From Strongylocentrotus purpuratus (taxonomy: Eukaryota > Echinodermata > Echinoidea > Camarodonta > Strongylocentrotidae), in contig NW_022145609.1 of assembly GCF_000002235.5 (NCBI RefSeq), positions 35,109,119-35,173,118 of the forward strand: 64,000 bases of DNA, read 5' to 3'. The notes below the pieces were generated by a model. The model saw nothing but the letters and a program-made list of their open reading frames with translations. It was not told the DNA's origin and did not search any database. Below, one piece after another: positions 41,103 to 54,421 of the stretch (within the stretch, counting starts at the first letter, position 1; each line of letters begins with the position of its first letter). The position numbers were made by a program, and so were the translations under genes.

Positions 41103-44009
41103 AATCGTCTCCTGATGTTATATCCCCGGTGGCGATGCAGCAATTAAATCTTGCACAAGAGTATTTCAGCTTTTTTATAACAAGCACAATCAGCTCATCT
41201 ACATCATTAAAAACCTGATTTGGGAGAGTGTAGATAAACAGCTGTCTCCAATGATGTTTTAAAAAGGTTATCGCAAAACCCTCTTCATTGAATCTCGCAA
41301 TCAAAGTTTTCACTTGCGTCACAGAACTTCCAAATTGACTTATCCAATGTCTAACATTGCTGTGTAAAGAGTATTCCTTTCCCCATTGACACAAAGCTCA
41401 GCCCCTTTCTCCTATTATCTATATATAATTTGAGAAGATGGTATAGTGATGTAAATACGACACTGCACTTCGCACTTGCAGCTTATCTCAGTCTGAAGGG
41501 AGCAAAGTAAGGTAAAACCACTATTTCAGTGCCTGTCTACCTTTGCTGGTATGTCGGCTAGAGAATGAATTGGGTTATGAGGATGGCGGGTGTAGAACGT
41601 GAACCGCTGAATTGCTCACATTCAGGCTTGACTTCAATAGCACCTTTAACTATGACGTTAAAATGACGCAGGTGGAGAAAAGCAGTTTTTCAGATGTGCA
41701 CCCGACCGGCAATGCATTCAAAACATCAGCATGGTCTTCCTTCCTGGCTAAAAGGCATTGAGCCAATGATCTATTCCGTCGCCCCTCCTAGCTAGCTCGC
41801 CAGTCTGAGGTGCTTGATGATGCCCGACACGATGAAAGATGAGCGCCAGGACGGTTAACAAAAAAAAGCAGGGTAGATTTGTCTAAATGGCTCGTTTACT
41901 CTGAGTAATCACAAGGGGCTTGCTATCAGGCAGTGTTTACGGTGAGAGGGTTTTCGAAGGGCTAAGACTTGTCAGTGTCCATTCTGGTCCCCTCCATCTG
42001 ATCACCAGTGACGGGCTACTGCCAAAGGATTCCAAGCCCGTCTCACCTCTTGCACTAGATTTGGAGGTGTGAATCAGCTAGGAATAGAGTGGGACACCTT
42101 GTTTGGAGTTAGTCTTTTTAGAGTGGGAAGATTATGACAGCTGAGTGTGTCCAAGTGGGACTTCTATAATGAGTACACTTTAAATGACTCACAGTTCATA
42201 CCAAATGTAAAGATGTGACCTATTTTTATGTGTGTCGATTTCCAGTCAAGGTTGTTCACAAGGAGCGCTGCAGTCAACAAAAGAATTCCTTGCATGACTG
42301 AATATACAAAAGAAGCCTGAAATACGACATACCGTACCTCACAATAGAGTTGCTCATGTGTAAAATAATTGGATAAGGCCTGAATCTGCACAGAAAGAAT
42401 AAATATGCATTTTAAAAATTGAGGTTATTGGTAACCCTCTGTGGTGTTATATACATGCTCATAATTTGTGTCTCACATAGTTCAGCTACATCAGCACTAT
42501 TCCACAATGAGTCAACACTATAACATAATGCATTGTACATTACAGCTCAGTTTATCCAAAATATAGCAAGCGTCACAACCAATAAATATCCAAATTGAAC
42601 GCCAAACGATGTTGTTGTAAATATACGAGGCGACTCCTATCATTACAGCAAGTTCCACTGGCATTGGCTCCACGACGCCTTAATCACTGTGTCATATTCA
42701 TAATAAGAACAGCCTCTATGCAAGCTAAACACACTATTACTTCCTGCTTTTACCACGTTACCAGCAAAAATGTATATTAAGAATGCGGCTAGCTGGCCTG
42801 CTCATTGCTTGGTCCGTCCATCACGGTGGGTGCCTAGCTGAGAGCTATTCTCAATTTCTAATTTAGCCAATCAGTCTGGGTTGGATAGTAATGCACACCC
42901 GCTGCCTAATTCTTCAGTAAGCACAAACTTGAAATACATCAGAGTAATAACCATTGAATGCCAGAAGGTGATTAGTTCTCTATACCGACCTTTCTTGGGT
43001 CAAACCGACAGCTTGCCATTTTCCATCAACGGCAAGTGGGGCTATGTTGTCAGCTTTCAATACTTCACACGGAAACTCAAAATTGAAGGGGGGCACCCCC
43101 CTATTGTTAGACACAGGAGTATGCACATCGTCCCCTGAATAATTGGCGGCAGGAAATGTTTGACTTTTACGGCTCCTATCTTGTTAAGGGTCTCCGCTTC
43201 TCAAAGGCGCCTACTTGTCAGAGGAAAACATGTCCCGCAGGATGGAGAAAGCGTCCACCCCTTGGGTGAATGAGTGATGGTGACCAAGATATCACACACT
43301 AACAACACAAAAGGGTACTTCACAGTTTGGGGTGAAATGGCAGACATAACATGGTACTTTAAGAAACCAGGAAGCAATTCACAATGAGAAGCATGTATGC
43401 AAAAATAGTATATACAAAATCAACGCCATTTGGGTATTAGGGAAACCAAAAGTTCACTAGACAAATACAAAGGAACATAAATTTGAAATGACCTTAAAAT
43501 GGGAAGATAGTTTCAATTGACTTACAAATGATTCTATTTTGACCACTTCCTCTAATTTCTATATTGGATTATTTGTTTATACAAAAGTCATCTCATGGAT
43601 GGTTGTTTCTAATATATACATAGGCTATTTCCTAGGATGATAAACATATTGCAAGGGAGGTAAATTCTCCTTGGTGTGTTGTTAAACTGATCAGAACTCA
43701 AACATTCTTAACTCGTAGACTACTGGGTTCTCTCATTCTAACATGAGCCATGTAACCACTTCCAGATAATGGTTCAAATCTTTCTGAGTGCAGCATAATG
43801 CTACAACCATCTATGAACTTATAATAGATGTATTATGTAATCTGATTTAGGAAATCATATTCATTTGCATTAGGGGGACAAAATGGTTTTGATTTGGTGG
43901 AGTGCATTTTTTTCATCCATGGAGGCAATATCTCAGGCATCCACCCTAGTACCCTTGAGGGTGAGTAGTACAGGACATGAATTCTCATATGAACTAGATT
44001 GATTGTCAT

Positions 44010-44011
44010 CC

Positions 44012-44080
<69 letters not shown>

Positions 44081-44164
44081 GAAACAGATACGAGAGGGGG
44101 AGAGAGAAAGAGGGAAAATAGAAAGAGCAAGAGTGAAGTGAGAGAGAGAGAGAGAGAGAGAGAG
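44010..44164. repeat. (AG)n microsatellite pair
   Basis: Long AG run to about 44076 and a second at about 44141-44164, with a third at about 44478-44513. They explain the Ser/Leu frames nearby. Confidence 0.95.
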
Positions 44165-44341
44165 TAGGGATGAGACAGAGAAATTCCCCAAAAGGAGGAA
44201 GATTAAATGGGGGGCAATGCCCCTAGTGGTGGTTTAGGGGGCTGTGCTCCCCTTCCGCAGTTAAGAATATATTTGCGTAATTGGACACATTCTCCTTGCA
44301 TTTTTGTTTTATTTAAATTTCAAATGTTTAAAGTTCTGTAT

Positions 44342-44364
44342 CCCCCCCCCCCCCCCCCCCCCCC
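44342..44364. repeat. Poly-C run of 23
   Basis: Homopolymer; its length may be unreliable in any assembly. Confidence 0.95.
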
Positions 44365-44474
44365 TGTGTAGAATCTCAAAATCGGCCGATCGGCAGAGGA
44401 ATCTCGTCCCTGAGAGGGAGAGAGTGAGTGAGAAAGGGACACAAAATGCATGTGCACACAGATACACATGCACT

Positions 44475-44516
<42 letters not shown>

Positions 44517-45430
44517 TAGTAGACCTTCTTCAGCTCGTATTCCTACCTAGCGGCACTAGAGTGAAGTAGGCCAGTTTCAAGTACCTCAGCAAGACAATAT
44601 CATGCAAAATTCATCTCCAAGGGCCATGAATTATTCCTCTTAATCTCTATCTCTTATGCTTCATTGCTTCTCTTTCAAGTAACAAACCAGTCCTAAATTC
44701 ACAGACTCTACTGAAATGTATATGACCCAGCAACACTGTTTAATTGTGGTCATGTATTGGAAAAGCTATATGAAATTGATTGCTTGGAAGCACTTGTGTC
44801 TGACAACTTGTACAACCCTAAATAGTATTAAATTCTATGGTATGCTACCATATCAGAATGTATCAGTTCACCAATTGATGGATTAATTCATGTCCAAAAC
44901 ACATCACCTAAACGGAATAGAAAAACATTACAAACACATTTGGTTACCTTTGCAATATACCTGACCTAGTAGATTTGACACAATTACTTGTTTTCCAATG
45001 CATCAGGAAAACTTTCTAGTACCCAACCGTTTCTCTTCTATCAAATCATTTCCAATATCATAAAAGTTCTTTTATTTTTATACAAATCCATTTTTTACAT
45101 TTTTAATCTAATAAAATTGGCTTTTTCTCTTTTGAGGAACATGGGTTAGTCCATTCATGACTTTGGAATACACAACAATGACTAATGAAAATGGCATTGT
45201 GTTAAGAGAGTTAAGAAGTTCAGCATACAAAGTAAGAAATGGTGCAATTTGATGAGTAACTTTTTTATAATCTCAGGTTCATGACCTTCCGCTATTTCTC
45301 CTTTTACTCTGACTGAAGTGACCTACAAACTCTTGACCTCACAAACCACTTCCTGTGGTCTAATTTGCATGATTTCCTGATGAAGGGACTCATCATACAT
45401 CATGTGTTCATGAGCATGACAGCTTCTTAA

Positions 45431-45672
45431 AAGGGGTTTAGCATGACCAGACTACATGTCTTTCCCGTGGCCTGACTCTGGGCTAATCAGGTATAATACA
45501 ACTATGGATGAAGCCACCGCAGTATTCACGTGCATGCAACAAACGCAAAACTTTGGTCTGTTTCGCGAACGCTAGCGCGTGCTGACCGTTAATGAAATCC
45601 ATTCATTTACATGCAGTTGTCCAAAAGAAGTAATAGATGGCGTAAACCAGTATTTGCCATGCTACACCCCCT
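45431..45672. mobile_element. MITE, family C, copy 2
   Basis: About 242 bp, inverted relative to 9503-9766, ends AAGGGGTTTAGCATGACC and GCCATGCTACACCCCCT. TTAA on both sides (45427-45430, 45673-45676) suggests another TTAA-targeting family. Confidence 0.82.
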
Positions 45673-47354
45673 TTAAGTTTCCCCTTGTCCATTCAGACTT
45701 GATTGTAATCTTTTCAACGTCTGGAGTAAAGATTTGTTTATGTTTACGAATAGACATTTCACATCATTAACTTAACAAGACAAATGGATTGATCAATTCT
45801 GCATTGAAGTTTGATCAATAAAGTAGAGCAGGTTAAAAAAAGTTGTAGTGTTCAACAACAATAAAAAAAAAAAAAAATATATATATATTTAGGCCAACAA
45901 CAAAAGAATTGTAGTATCAAACAATATAACAAAGAAGAAGAGTGATTTATGATGGACGAAGAATTAGGTGACAAGGAAAAAAATTAAAAAATTGAGAACA
46001 AACAATCACATTTTGAGATCATATGCATAAATCATATTGACCAATAATTAATGTTTCCTCTTATTATTTATACATTAATCCTATACAATGTTAAACCATT
46101 CATCTCATTTCATTTCATCTCTTATTTCGCAAATAATTTGAGAGGAAAGTCATTTATTTCATCTGGCTGGCTCAAGAACTCCTCTATTCATACGACATGA
46201 CAGGCTGAATTGCAAACGGATACTGTGCGCATGTTTGTGTTGGTTTAAACAGAGTCATCACCTAAATTAGACATGTCAAGGGGGTACCTGGTCATGTCAT
46301 AGCCGGATGGACGCCATGCACAGGTCACAATCTAACTGACAGGATGACTGCCAGTGCAAGGATGTGTTAGAGTAGGTGCTTTCATAGTTTAATGCTAATC
46401 ATATCCTTGTCCTGAAAAGAAGCAATAATTCCTCACACTTCTTGCATGCCATGGATTGGTGAATATTGTGAGCGTATATAGGGGTGGGGAGGGGGCCCGG
46501 CGGTGTGGGGATGAAGAGTGGGGGAGGGTTGGAAGATTGTAATGGTTTCTTTTCTTTGCCATTCCTTCCCCTGTTCCCACAGTATTTCCAACTCATTTCC
46601 CCTCCCCTTCCCCCCTCCCCTTCCCCCCTCCCCTTCCCACCCTCCCCACTCACCCCACAGCAACATCATCTCCCTTCCCCATCCCCTCCACACACATCAT
46701 CACCACACTTGCCCTATCCATGTGGTCTATTAAAGATAAAAACGAAAGCTGTTACTAGCTATTGGATGTCAGGTAGGAGTGGGAAAAGACATGTTTATGC
46801 CAACTCTAATTACGTTCCTTTCTAAGCTGATATTAGGTCAAAAAATAATAGTCATATAATGAACAGCTGCTTCACCTTAATTTAGTACACCTACAGTACG
46901 TGGTAAGAGGGGTTTAAAGTAGTGTATTTTGGTGAGGGGGAGGGGAGGGGTTGAGATGGTCAAGTCAGTTGTGAATCACACTTCATGTTAAGAGGTTAAC
47001 GAGGTGATAAAGCTCTTCTTTACTTTACAAGAACAAAACTTGAAAGATGTTATGACAAGGTTTTAAATATATTTAAATTCTAAATCAGCAATTACACAAC
47101 ATTTTCTTAATGGATAACAAAAGTGATGTCAACTAAATGTAAATGGAATCAGAATTCCATCTTTATAGAAAGGATATTATTGCACTGTATATAAATTACC
47201 ATTCATCAAAACTGTACTCAACTACTAATGGAGGTGACATTTTCTTGATGTGAAGAAATTTACCCCTGGCCATGCATTTTTAACCAAGATTTTCTGAGCC
47301 TTGTATAAAAATTATTCTCACCAGACAACACAAATCCTCTAATCTTCTGAGCTA

Positions 47355-47450
47355 TAATAATCATAATAATAACTTTTGATTTATTTAGCGCATTATGATT
47401 AATACTTAATCCTCTATGTGCTATGTAAAGAGTTGTTTTCATATGCCCAA
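47355..47450. repeat. Fragment of an AATAATAAC-tailed repeat
   Basis: ATAATAATAACTTTTGATTT followed by ATTTAGCGCATTATGATT resembles SINE/LINE 3' tails like that at 33386-33425. Family is not certain. Confidence 0.35.
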
Positions 47451-48379
47451 AGTGATAAACACCTTAAGCTTTATCGCACTTTATCCTCACAAAAAGCACA
47501 AAAATCTGAACATCAATTCACAAAACCATCATAAGAACAACTTCACCTACATCCCACTGAAATATGTGTAAATTAACACATATTTCAAAGAGATGTTGTT
47601 GAACTTTAACAACAGTTCCATGAAAAATCCCCTAAAGCTTTCCCCTAAAAAGAAGGCACTGTTCTTGATAAACCCCCAAACAACATTCTCCTTATAGAGC
47701 CCTACATATGGATGCAAATCTTTGATCTACATTCTCACTCCAGAACATCATTCTTACAACATTTCACTCAAGTGTAAATGCATATCAAAGCAGGTAAAGG
47801 GGAATATTTTATTCTCACTCCAGAACAATGTTACTAACAGTGTTTTATTCAAGTGTGAACCAATGAAAAGCAGGTGAAGAGGAATACTCAGACGAGAGAC
47901 ATTGCAACGACATGAAGAGCCAGAGAGTAAACATCAATGTGCTTGCACTGGCAGGCGAGGGAGCCCCTTGCAGGGGGCGGAATATTTTGGTTGTGTTTAT
48001 GCAAATGCTCTTGAGAGACCATTACTGGATAACAGCACGCATTGCCTCCAGCTAGACTGCTATTAACAGTGACTACATCAACCCCAAGCCAAGAGAAATT
48101 GCTATCAGAAGATGACGGGGGAGATGGTGGAAATTCCGCAAGGTTCTCAGATTGTTGATCTGAAAATCTCATTGTTTACTTGTCTAAAAAAAAACTGGCA
48201 TTGAGAAAAACAGAATAAGACATGAAGAATTTATTAGGACGGATTGAGAGAATGTATGAAAAATAAGAGAGGCTAAAACAAGGCAAGATACAAAATTGAA
48301 AATAATAGACACAATTAAATAATCAATTAAGTAGTAAATTAAAAAAGTGGACGTTGAACAAGCAAAGTGGATGTAGAAT

Positions 48380-50075
48380 AATATGATGAACATGTAGTAG
48401 ATGTAAAATCAGTAGATGTAGAAGTAATATATGGAGAATTTTTAGAAGTAGTAAAGGTAGTAGAATTACTAAAAGTAGTGGAAAAGTAGTTTAAAAGGAG
48501 GTAGTATAAGTAGAAATAGTGGATGTAAAAGCAGTAGGTGTAGATGTAGTAAATATAGAAGTAGTAGATGTAGAAGTAGTAGATGTAGAAGTAGTAGATG
48601 TAGAAGTAGTAGATGTAGAAGTATTAGATGTAGAAGTAGTAGATGTCGAAGTAGTAGATGTAGAAGTAGTAGATGTAGAAGTAGTAGATTTTGAAGAAGC
48701 AGATTTGGAAGTAGTCAATATAGAAGTAGTGGATATAGAAGTAGTAGACGTAGAAGTAGTATTAGTAGAAGAAGTAAAAGTAGTAGTAGAAGTAAAAGTA
48801 GTAGTATAAGTATAAGTAGTAGATGTAGTAGTATTAGATGGAGAAGTAGTAGACGTAGAAGTAGTAGTAGAAGCAGAAGTAGTAGATGTAGAAGTAGTAG
48901 ATGTAGAAGTAGTAGATGTAGAAGTATTAGATGTAGAAGTAGTATTAGATGTAGAAGTAGTAGATGTAGAAGTAGTATTGGATGTAGAAGTAGTAGATGT
49001 AGAAGTATTAGATGTAGAAGTAGTAGATGTAGAAGTAGTAGATGTAGAAGTAGTAGATGTAGAAGTAGTAGATGTAGAAGTAGTAGATATAGAAGTATTA
49101 GATGTAGAAGTAGTATATGTAGAAATAGTAGATGTAGAAGTAGTATTGGATGTAGAAGTAGTAGATATAGAAATAGTAGATGTAGAAGTAGTATTGGATG
49201 TAGAAGTAGTAGATGTAGAAGTATTAGATGTAGAAGTAGTAGATAAAGAAGTATTAGATGTAGAAGTAGTAGATGTAGAAGTAGTAGATATAGAAGTATT
49301 AGATATAGAAGTAGTAGATGTAGAAGTAGTAGATGTAGAAGTAGTAGATGTAGAAGTAGTAGATGTAGAAGTAGTAGATGTAGAAGTAGTAGATGTAGAA
49401 GTATTAGATGTAGAAGTAGTAGATATAGAAGTAGTAGATATAGAAGTATTAGATGTAGAAGTAGTAGATATAGAAGTATTAGATGTAGAAGTAGTAGATG
49501 TAGAAGTAGTAGATATAGAAGTATTAGATATAGAAGTAGTAGATGTAGAAGTAGTAGATGTAGAAGTAGTAGATGTAGAAGTAGTAGATGTAGAAGTAGT
49601 AGATGTAGAAGTAGTAGATGTAGAAGTAGTAGATGTAGAAGTAGTAGATGTAGAAGTAGTAGATGTAGAAGTAGTAGATATAGAAGTAGTAGATATAGAA
49701 GTATTAGCTGTAGAAGTAGTAGATATAGAAGTATTAGATGTAGAAGTAGTAGATATAGAAGTAGTAGATATAGAAGTATTAGATGTAGAAGTAGTAGATG
49801 TAGAAGTAGTAGATATAGAAGTATTAGATGTAGAAGTAGTTGATGTAGAAGTAGTAGTAGAAGCAGAAGTATTAGATGTAGAAGTAGTATTAGTACAAGA
49901 AGAAGAAGTAAAAGTAGTAGTAGATGTAGAAGTAGTAGATGTAGAAGTAGTAGATTTAGAAGAAGTAGGTGTAGTAGAAGTAGATATAGAAGCAAATTTT
50001 AAAGAAAACGATGATGTAGCACGAGTAGAAAATATAGATACAGACAAATTAGAAGGATTAGAAATAGAAGTAGTA
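48380..50075. repeat. 15-bp minisatellite, about 100 units (GTAGAAGTAGTAGAT)
   Basis: Core from about 48517 to 49985 is built of GTAGAAGTAGTAGAT with recurring variants (attagat, gatatagaa, tagaagcagaa) and degenerate edges. Because the unit is 15 bases and four of its six frames lack stops, long frames appear on both strands: a Val/Asp/Glu frame on plus (48978-50102), a Ser/Thr frame of 518 codons (48491-50047) and a Leu/His frame (48715-49995) on minus. I interpret these as consequences of the repeat. A real low-complexity Ser/Thr protein cannot be excluded. Confidence 0.92.
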
Positions 50076-52681
50076 TTAAATGATAGGAGAAGAAATGAAT
50101 GACATTAGCAGCAGCATTTATATAATTCCAAGTAGTATTACAGAATTAGAGAGTGGATTAGAATTAATACTAGACATAGTGAAACTATAATCAAGCCAGT
50201 ATAGAAGGAAATCTGAATATTACGATTTGCGAATCCTAATTTTCATTGCATTGAATTGATTGTATTAAGTACCTTGCATAATCTCATTACCATGGCAACC
50301 AAAACAGTGATTGGTGAGTGTCCAGAGTACATTGTCAACCACGATACAAACTCTTCCCTTACAAGCTAGTTTATCAATTTCAGATTCAGAGGAGAACATG
50401 AAGGGGCTTAATCAGTCAGCATTGTTTGGTTGCTGTGATCAAGTTGTATTTATCTTGGTGAAAGTACCTTAAACCTCTTGCTGCTTCAGGAAGTCCCTAG
50501 CCTGATTTGTGTACAGCGTATACAGTATGGTCTTCACTTGCTGCATTTGATACTACAAAGTAGATAAATGCACTACAGCTTGATAGCCCAATGATATAAT
50601 TCTTACATGAAGTCTTAATAAAGTTTCTTAAAAAACATCTCTATTTGATCTAAGTATGGGCGACAACACACCTTATCTATGAAGATAAACACTTTATACA
50701 TTAACAAACAAAAAAACATGTTTGAGACCTTTAGATATTGTCAACTAATTTCTGGTGCATGTTCAGATGTTTGCAAAATGTTTAGAAGACATGAAAACCT
50801 TTGGATTCCTGTTTGAAGTATGGGATATTGCCACGCACTGTCCTATAGTTCAGCGACTCTCTTCAGACATGTTTGTCTGCATGCTCACTCGCTTCATTTA
50901 AAAGACTTGTATACAAGAATGCCCCATTAGTTGCTCTGGGGTACGGAGATGGGTGGTTTCAATGCTCGCGGCATCTTTCCCCAAAGCTGTCATGTAAAGC
51001 CTTGGTATTGATTATGCATGCTAGTTAAAAGTCTCATCAGCGGCAATTGCTCTTTGATAAACGCTCTCATCTCTTTCCACCTCTCTCTCTCTCTCTCTCT
51101 CTCTCTCTTGCACTACTTCACTCTGCCCGTTCTCTCTACCGCTTCTCTCTCTTTTTCTCTGTCTATCAATTCCTTCTATTGCCTCCCCCCTCTCTCTCTT
51201 CCTCAATACCTGATGTGCACTCTCTCTCTCTCTCTCTATCCGTCTTTCTCTTGTACTCCTCCACTTTGCCCATTCTATCTACCGCTTCTCTTTCTTTTTC
51301 TCCTTTTATCAATTCTCTCTCCCCCCCCCCCCTCTCTCTCTCTCTCTTCCTCAATACCTGATGTGCGCGCTCTCTCTGTCTTTCTCTCATTCCTTCCATA
51401 GTATGGATTCACAATGAACAGCGCCTTCTCTGGCAAGTCGGGACAGGCTAATTTCTCAACTTGGGTCACCTTCTTTCAACCAGTGATGCACAGCAAAGAC
51501 TAGCCACCATAAAAAATAACCAAAGTGGTCCGAACTGGGTAAGTTCATTCCATGAGATTGCCTGTTCTGATATCAGAGCACAATTTTATGTTGAATTTGG
51601 ATGAAGAAACCCATCCATCAATTGATTCTGATTGAGAATTTAGCCTGGTTTGGACAGAAATCAATACCAATGGTCATTTTTGGCTAAATTAATGACCATA
51701 TTGTTGTTGATGGAGATGAATTTGACCTTTTTTTTATCATCAGGGCCCATCAAATCTCCTTTGCCCATGATAACGATCAGAAAAATTACCCTGACCAAAG
51801 GTGGCCATAATGGTCAGTTTGGGCCAAAAAGTGGTCAAAATGACAACAAATATTGTGAGTAGGGTCATTAAGACTGACAATTTTGGAATCAGCACAACAT
51901 TTTTTAGCAAGGGTAAGTTATTCAAACCTTCCCAGCCAAAAACTCTGATTAAATCTCCTTATCTCCTAGGTTATATAACAAAGTCGCAGCTGATACAATG
52001 TTAACGTTTTACCCAAGATGCATCACATGAAATGGACTAGACACTGGTGTTGCTAGATGGTGCTACAGATTGTTAAATCACTGTATTGCTCTCTTTCTTT
52101 CTTTCCCTCCCTGCCTCTCTCTCAGCACATTATATTTATGGGTTTAAAACATAACTGCATAGCATATCAACCATGGCAAATAATTGTGGTACAGAATTCT
52201 GATATATGTTGACTTACCTATTGAATGGAATCCGATGGAAAGCAGCCAAAAAGAGAAATATGAAATAAAGAAAAGAAAAGGAAAACAAAACAGTTAGATT
52301 GATTGACTTTTAACAACTTTTCATCTACAGATGCTGTTGTTACGAATCTTAATTATTGTAAATCATATGCATATTCCTGGTTATGTAAACATATGTGCAT
52401 GCACATTCATGATGGGTTGGTGAATGGGATATCCAATAAACCACCACAGCCATGTTGTTTTTTATAATGTTTTATAATGTTGTTTTTTATAATACTTTTG
52501 ATGTTTGAGTAGCCATGTGTTCTGAGGTTCAGGAGGGTGAATATTAAATAATGTAGAACCTTTCTTGTATAATAGCACAATATTTTGTAGTTCCCATCAA
52601 AACTACTGTAAGAAAGAATGACTTAAGAAGGTGATGAAGGTCATATGGTATTTTAAAAAACGAATTTAAATACATTTGTCT

Positions 52682-52738
52682 GTTCAAAGCCAGGATGGTC
52701 TTAAGATTATATGAGCTAACACCCTTCTGGTTCCAAAC
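52682..52738. repeat. Dispersed hairpin element H6
   Basis: Left arm GTTCAAAGCCAGGATGGTCT pairs with right arm AACACCCTTCTGGTTCCAAA; loop about 10 bases. The shortest member. Confidence 0.65.
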
Positions 52739-53054
52739 ATATTAATAATCTTCATATAATTAGTGACCATCCATAATTGGATTAACAATATTGTCATTAC
52801 CATATATAACAACTGATCTAAATGCAATTACTTCTTTCCCTAGAATTATTATTATTAGATTTATGATGTTTGTTCTATTTTTGTGATATCAAATTATTTA
52901 ACGCACAATGGTATATGTACACTAATTATCATTTATAGTGTTTGTATAACTTTACCATTTGTGATATTATATTGTATGTATTTTTGAAATGTGTTTGTAT
53001 ATTGTGAACAATTCAATAATAACCTGCTGATCACTATTTGTCTTAAACCATTAA

Positions 53055-53090
53055 TAAATGAATAAATGAATAAATGAATAAATACAATAA
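53055..53090. repeat. (TGAATAAA)n repeat, possible LINE tail
   Basis: About four AATAAATG units after an AT-rich stretch. Such 8-mer tails occur at 3' ends of non-LTR elements, but no coding part is seen. Confidence 0.4.
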
Positions 53091-54386
53091 AGCTGTTCTT
53101 TTTCACTACAGTTCTTTTGAATCTCGCTAGGTGAAACTGGTTCTGTTTGTTAACTTCTAGACCACAGTCAGCTAAACAAGGAAACGCCTATTCAAATTCA
53201 TCATGTTTGTATGGAAACTGAAACTTCATTACCGGGTAATGTAATCAAAAGGGCACCTAATTATATTTGATGGCAGTGGGTTGAAAGAGTTTTCATTTTA
53301 AGTACGGTAGATTAAAAATGAGAACCAAAACAAAAAGAGAAAATGATGCAATATGAGTATAAGAAAGAAGAGGGGTAAACATTGAAAAAAAAGGAATGAC
53401 AGACAAGAGAGCTATACAAGAACCCACTATTATTATTATTATTATTATTTTTACTATAAAAAGAGTAGCATAGGATTGCATAGTGAAACCAACAATAGTG
53501 CAAACATGAGATGAATATAGCCTTTTAAAGAAATAAGCTACAAACTGCTTCCTGATAACCTGCCTGGTTCTAAACACAAGAGGGCCTCCTTGCCTTAGGA
53601 TAAAACAGTCACATGGACTTCTAAGCACTAGAGAATGATTTTATGTACATAATGTTACAAGAAGCTACAGAGGAATCAACAATTATATATGTACATAGGA
53701 GAGAGAAGTTCATGAGGTAGAATGGGATTTGTAACTTATTAGTCATACAATAATTACATGGGGAATTCAATACAAAACATAATTTTATCTTCTGTTTTCT
53801 ACAAGGGACACTTGCATTTAGCAAAGCAAGAAGAATGTTGCACTAGGATTTACCAGTAAGATTCTCACAGAAAAGCTCAAAAAGAGCCCTTTTAAAACTG
53901 AAAACAAGCTTAAATAAACCAGAGATGACATCACTTATACTGAGAAATATGCCATGCTAAAACATGCACTACAAAATCTAAGTTAATGATGCTTCTCAAA
54001 AAGCAAAGTTTCCTGCAAAAATTAAACCTTGCACTTGAATATAACCATAGGTGTATGCACACTGCTCCCATGTATGTGAGACAAGCTGACAGTGTAAACA
54101 CTGTGCAGTATTATCAACTGTACAGTTATGTTTGAGGATCAATTACAGCTTGTCTGTAAACTATTTACTGTGTGTAAACAGACCAAGAATGGTGATGGAA
54201 TAATATAGGATCAAGAGGATGTGAGTTAAGACGTTATCTTCATAGCGGTTTATTGACACATTAGCTCCTTCAAACAACCTATATCAACAAGATGGTACAG
54301 AGATCAAAGGCTCTTCTTTACAATGCTGTATATACTGGTTGTAATATTTACAATCATATCAAAACACAGACATGTACTAACCTTAG

Positions 54387-54388
<2 letters not shown>

Positions 54389-54420
<32 letters not shown>
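54389..54420. repeat. Poly-C run of 32
   Basis: The longest homopolymer in the window. Its length may be an assembly artefact. Confidence 0.95.

Positions 54421-54421
<1 letters not shown>

Larger units (their letters stand above)
40586..48340. other. Upstream region, no convincing gene, 7.8 kb
   Basis: May contain the PDE4 promoter and untranslated exons, but none can be identified. Holds the 75-bp repeat copy, AG arrays, a poly-C run (44342-44364), a family C MITE (45431-45672) and a CCCCTTCCCC-rich tract (about 46580-46640). The 94-codon minus frame at 47888-48172 starts MRFSDQQSENLAEF, has no recognised domain and no donor in the phase needed for PDE4. Confidence 0.55.

Noticed and set aside
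47888-48172. Minus-strand frame MRFSDQQSENLAEF as a further PDE4 first exon
   Set aside because: Reasonable codon look, but the only donor-like sites inside it (CCA/gtaatg, GAT/gtagtc) are phase 0, while the UCR1 acceptor needs phase 2.
48491-50047. 518-codon Ser/Thr-rich minus-strand frame as a secreted mucin-like gene
   Set aside because: It coincides with the minisatellite; the unit lacks stops in four frames, so the frame is open by construction. No signal peptide at the start and no flanking exon evidence.
48978-50102. 374-codon Val/Asp/Glu plus-strand frame
   Set aside because: The same minisatellite read on the other strand.
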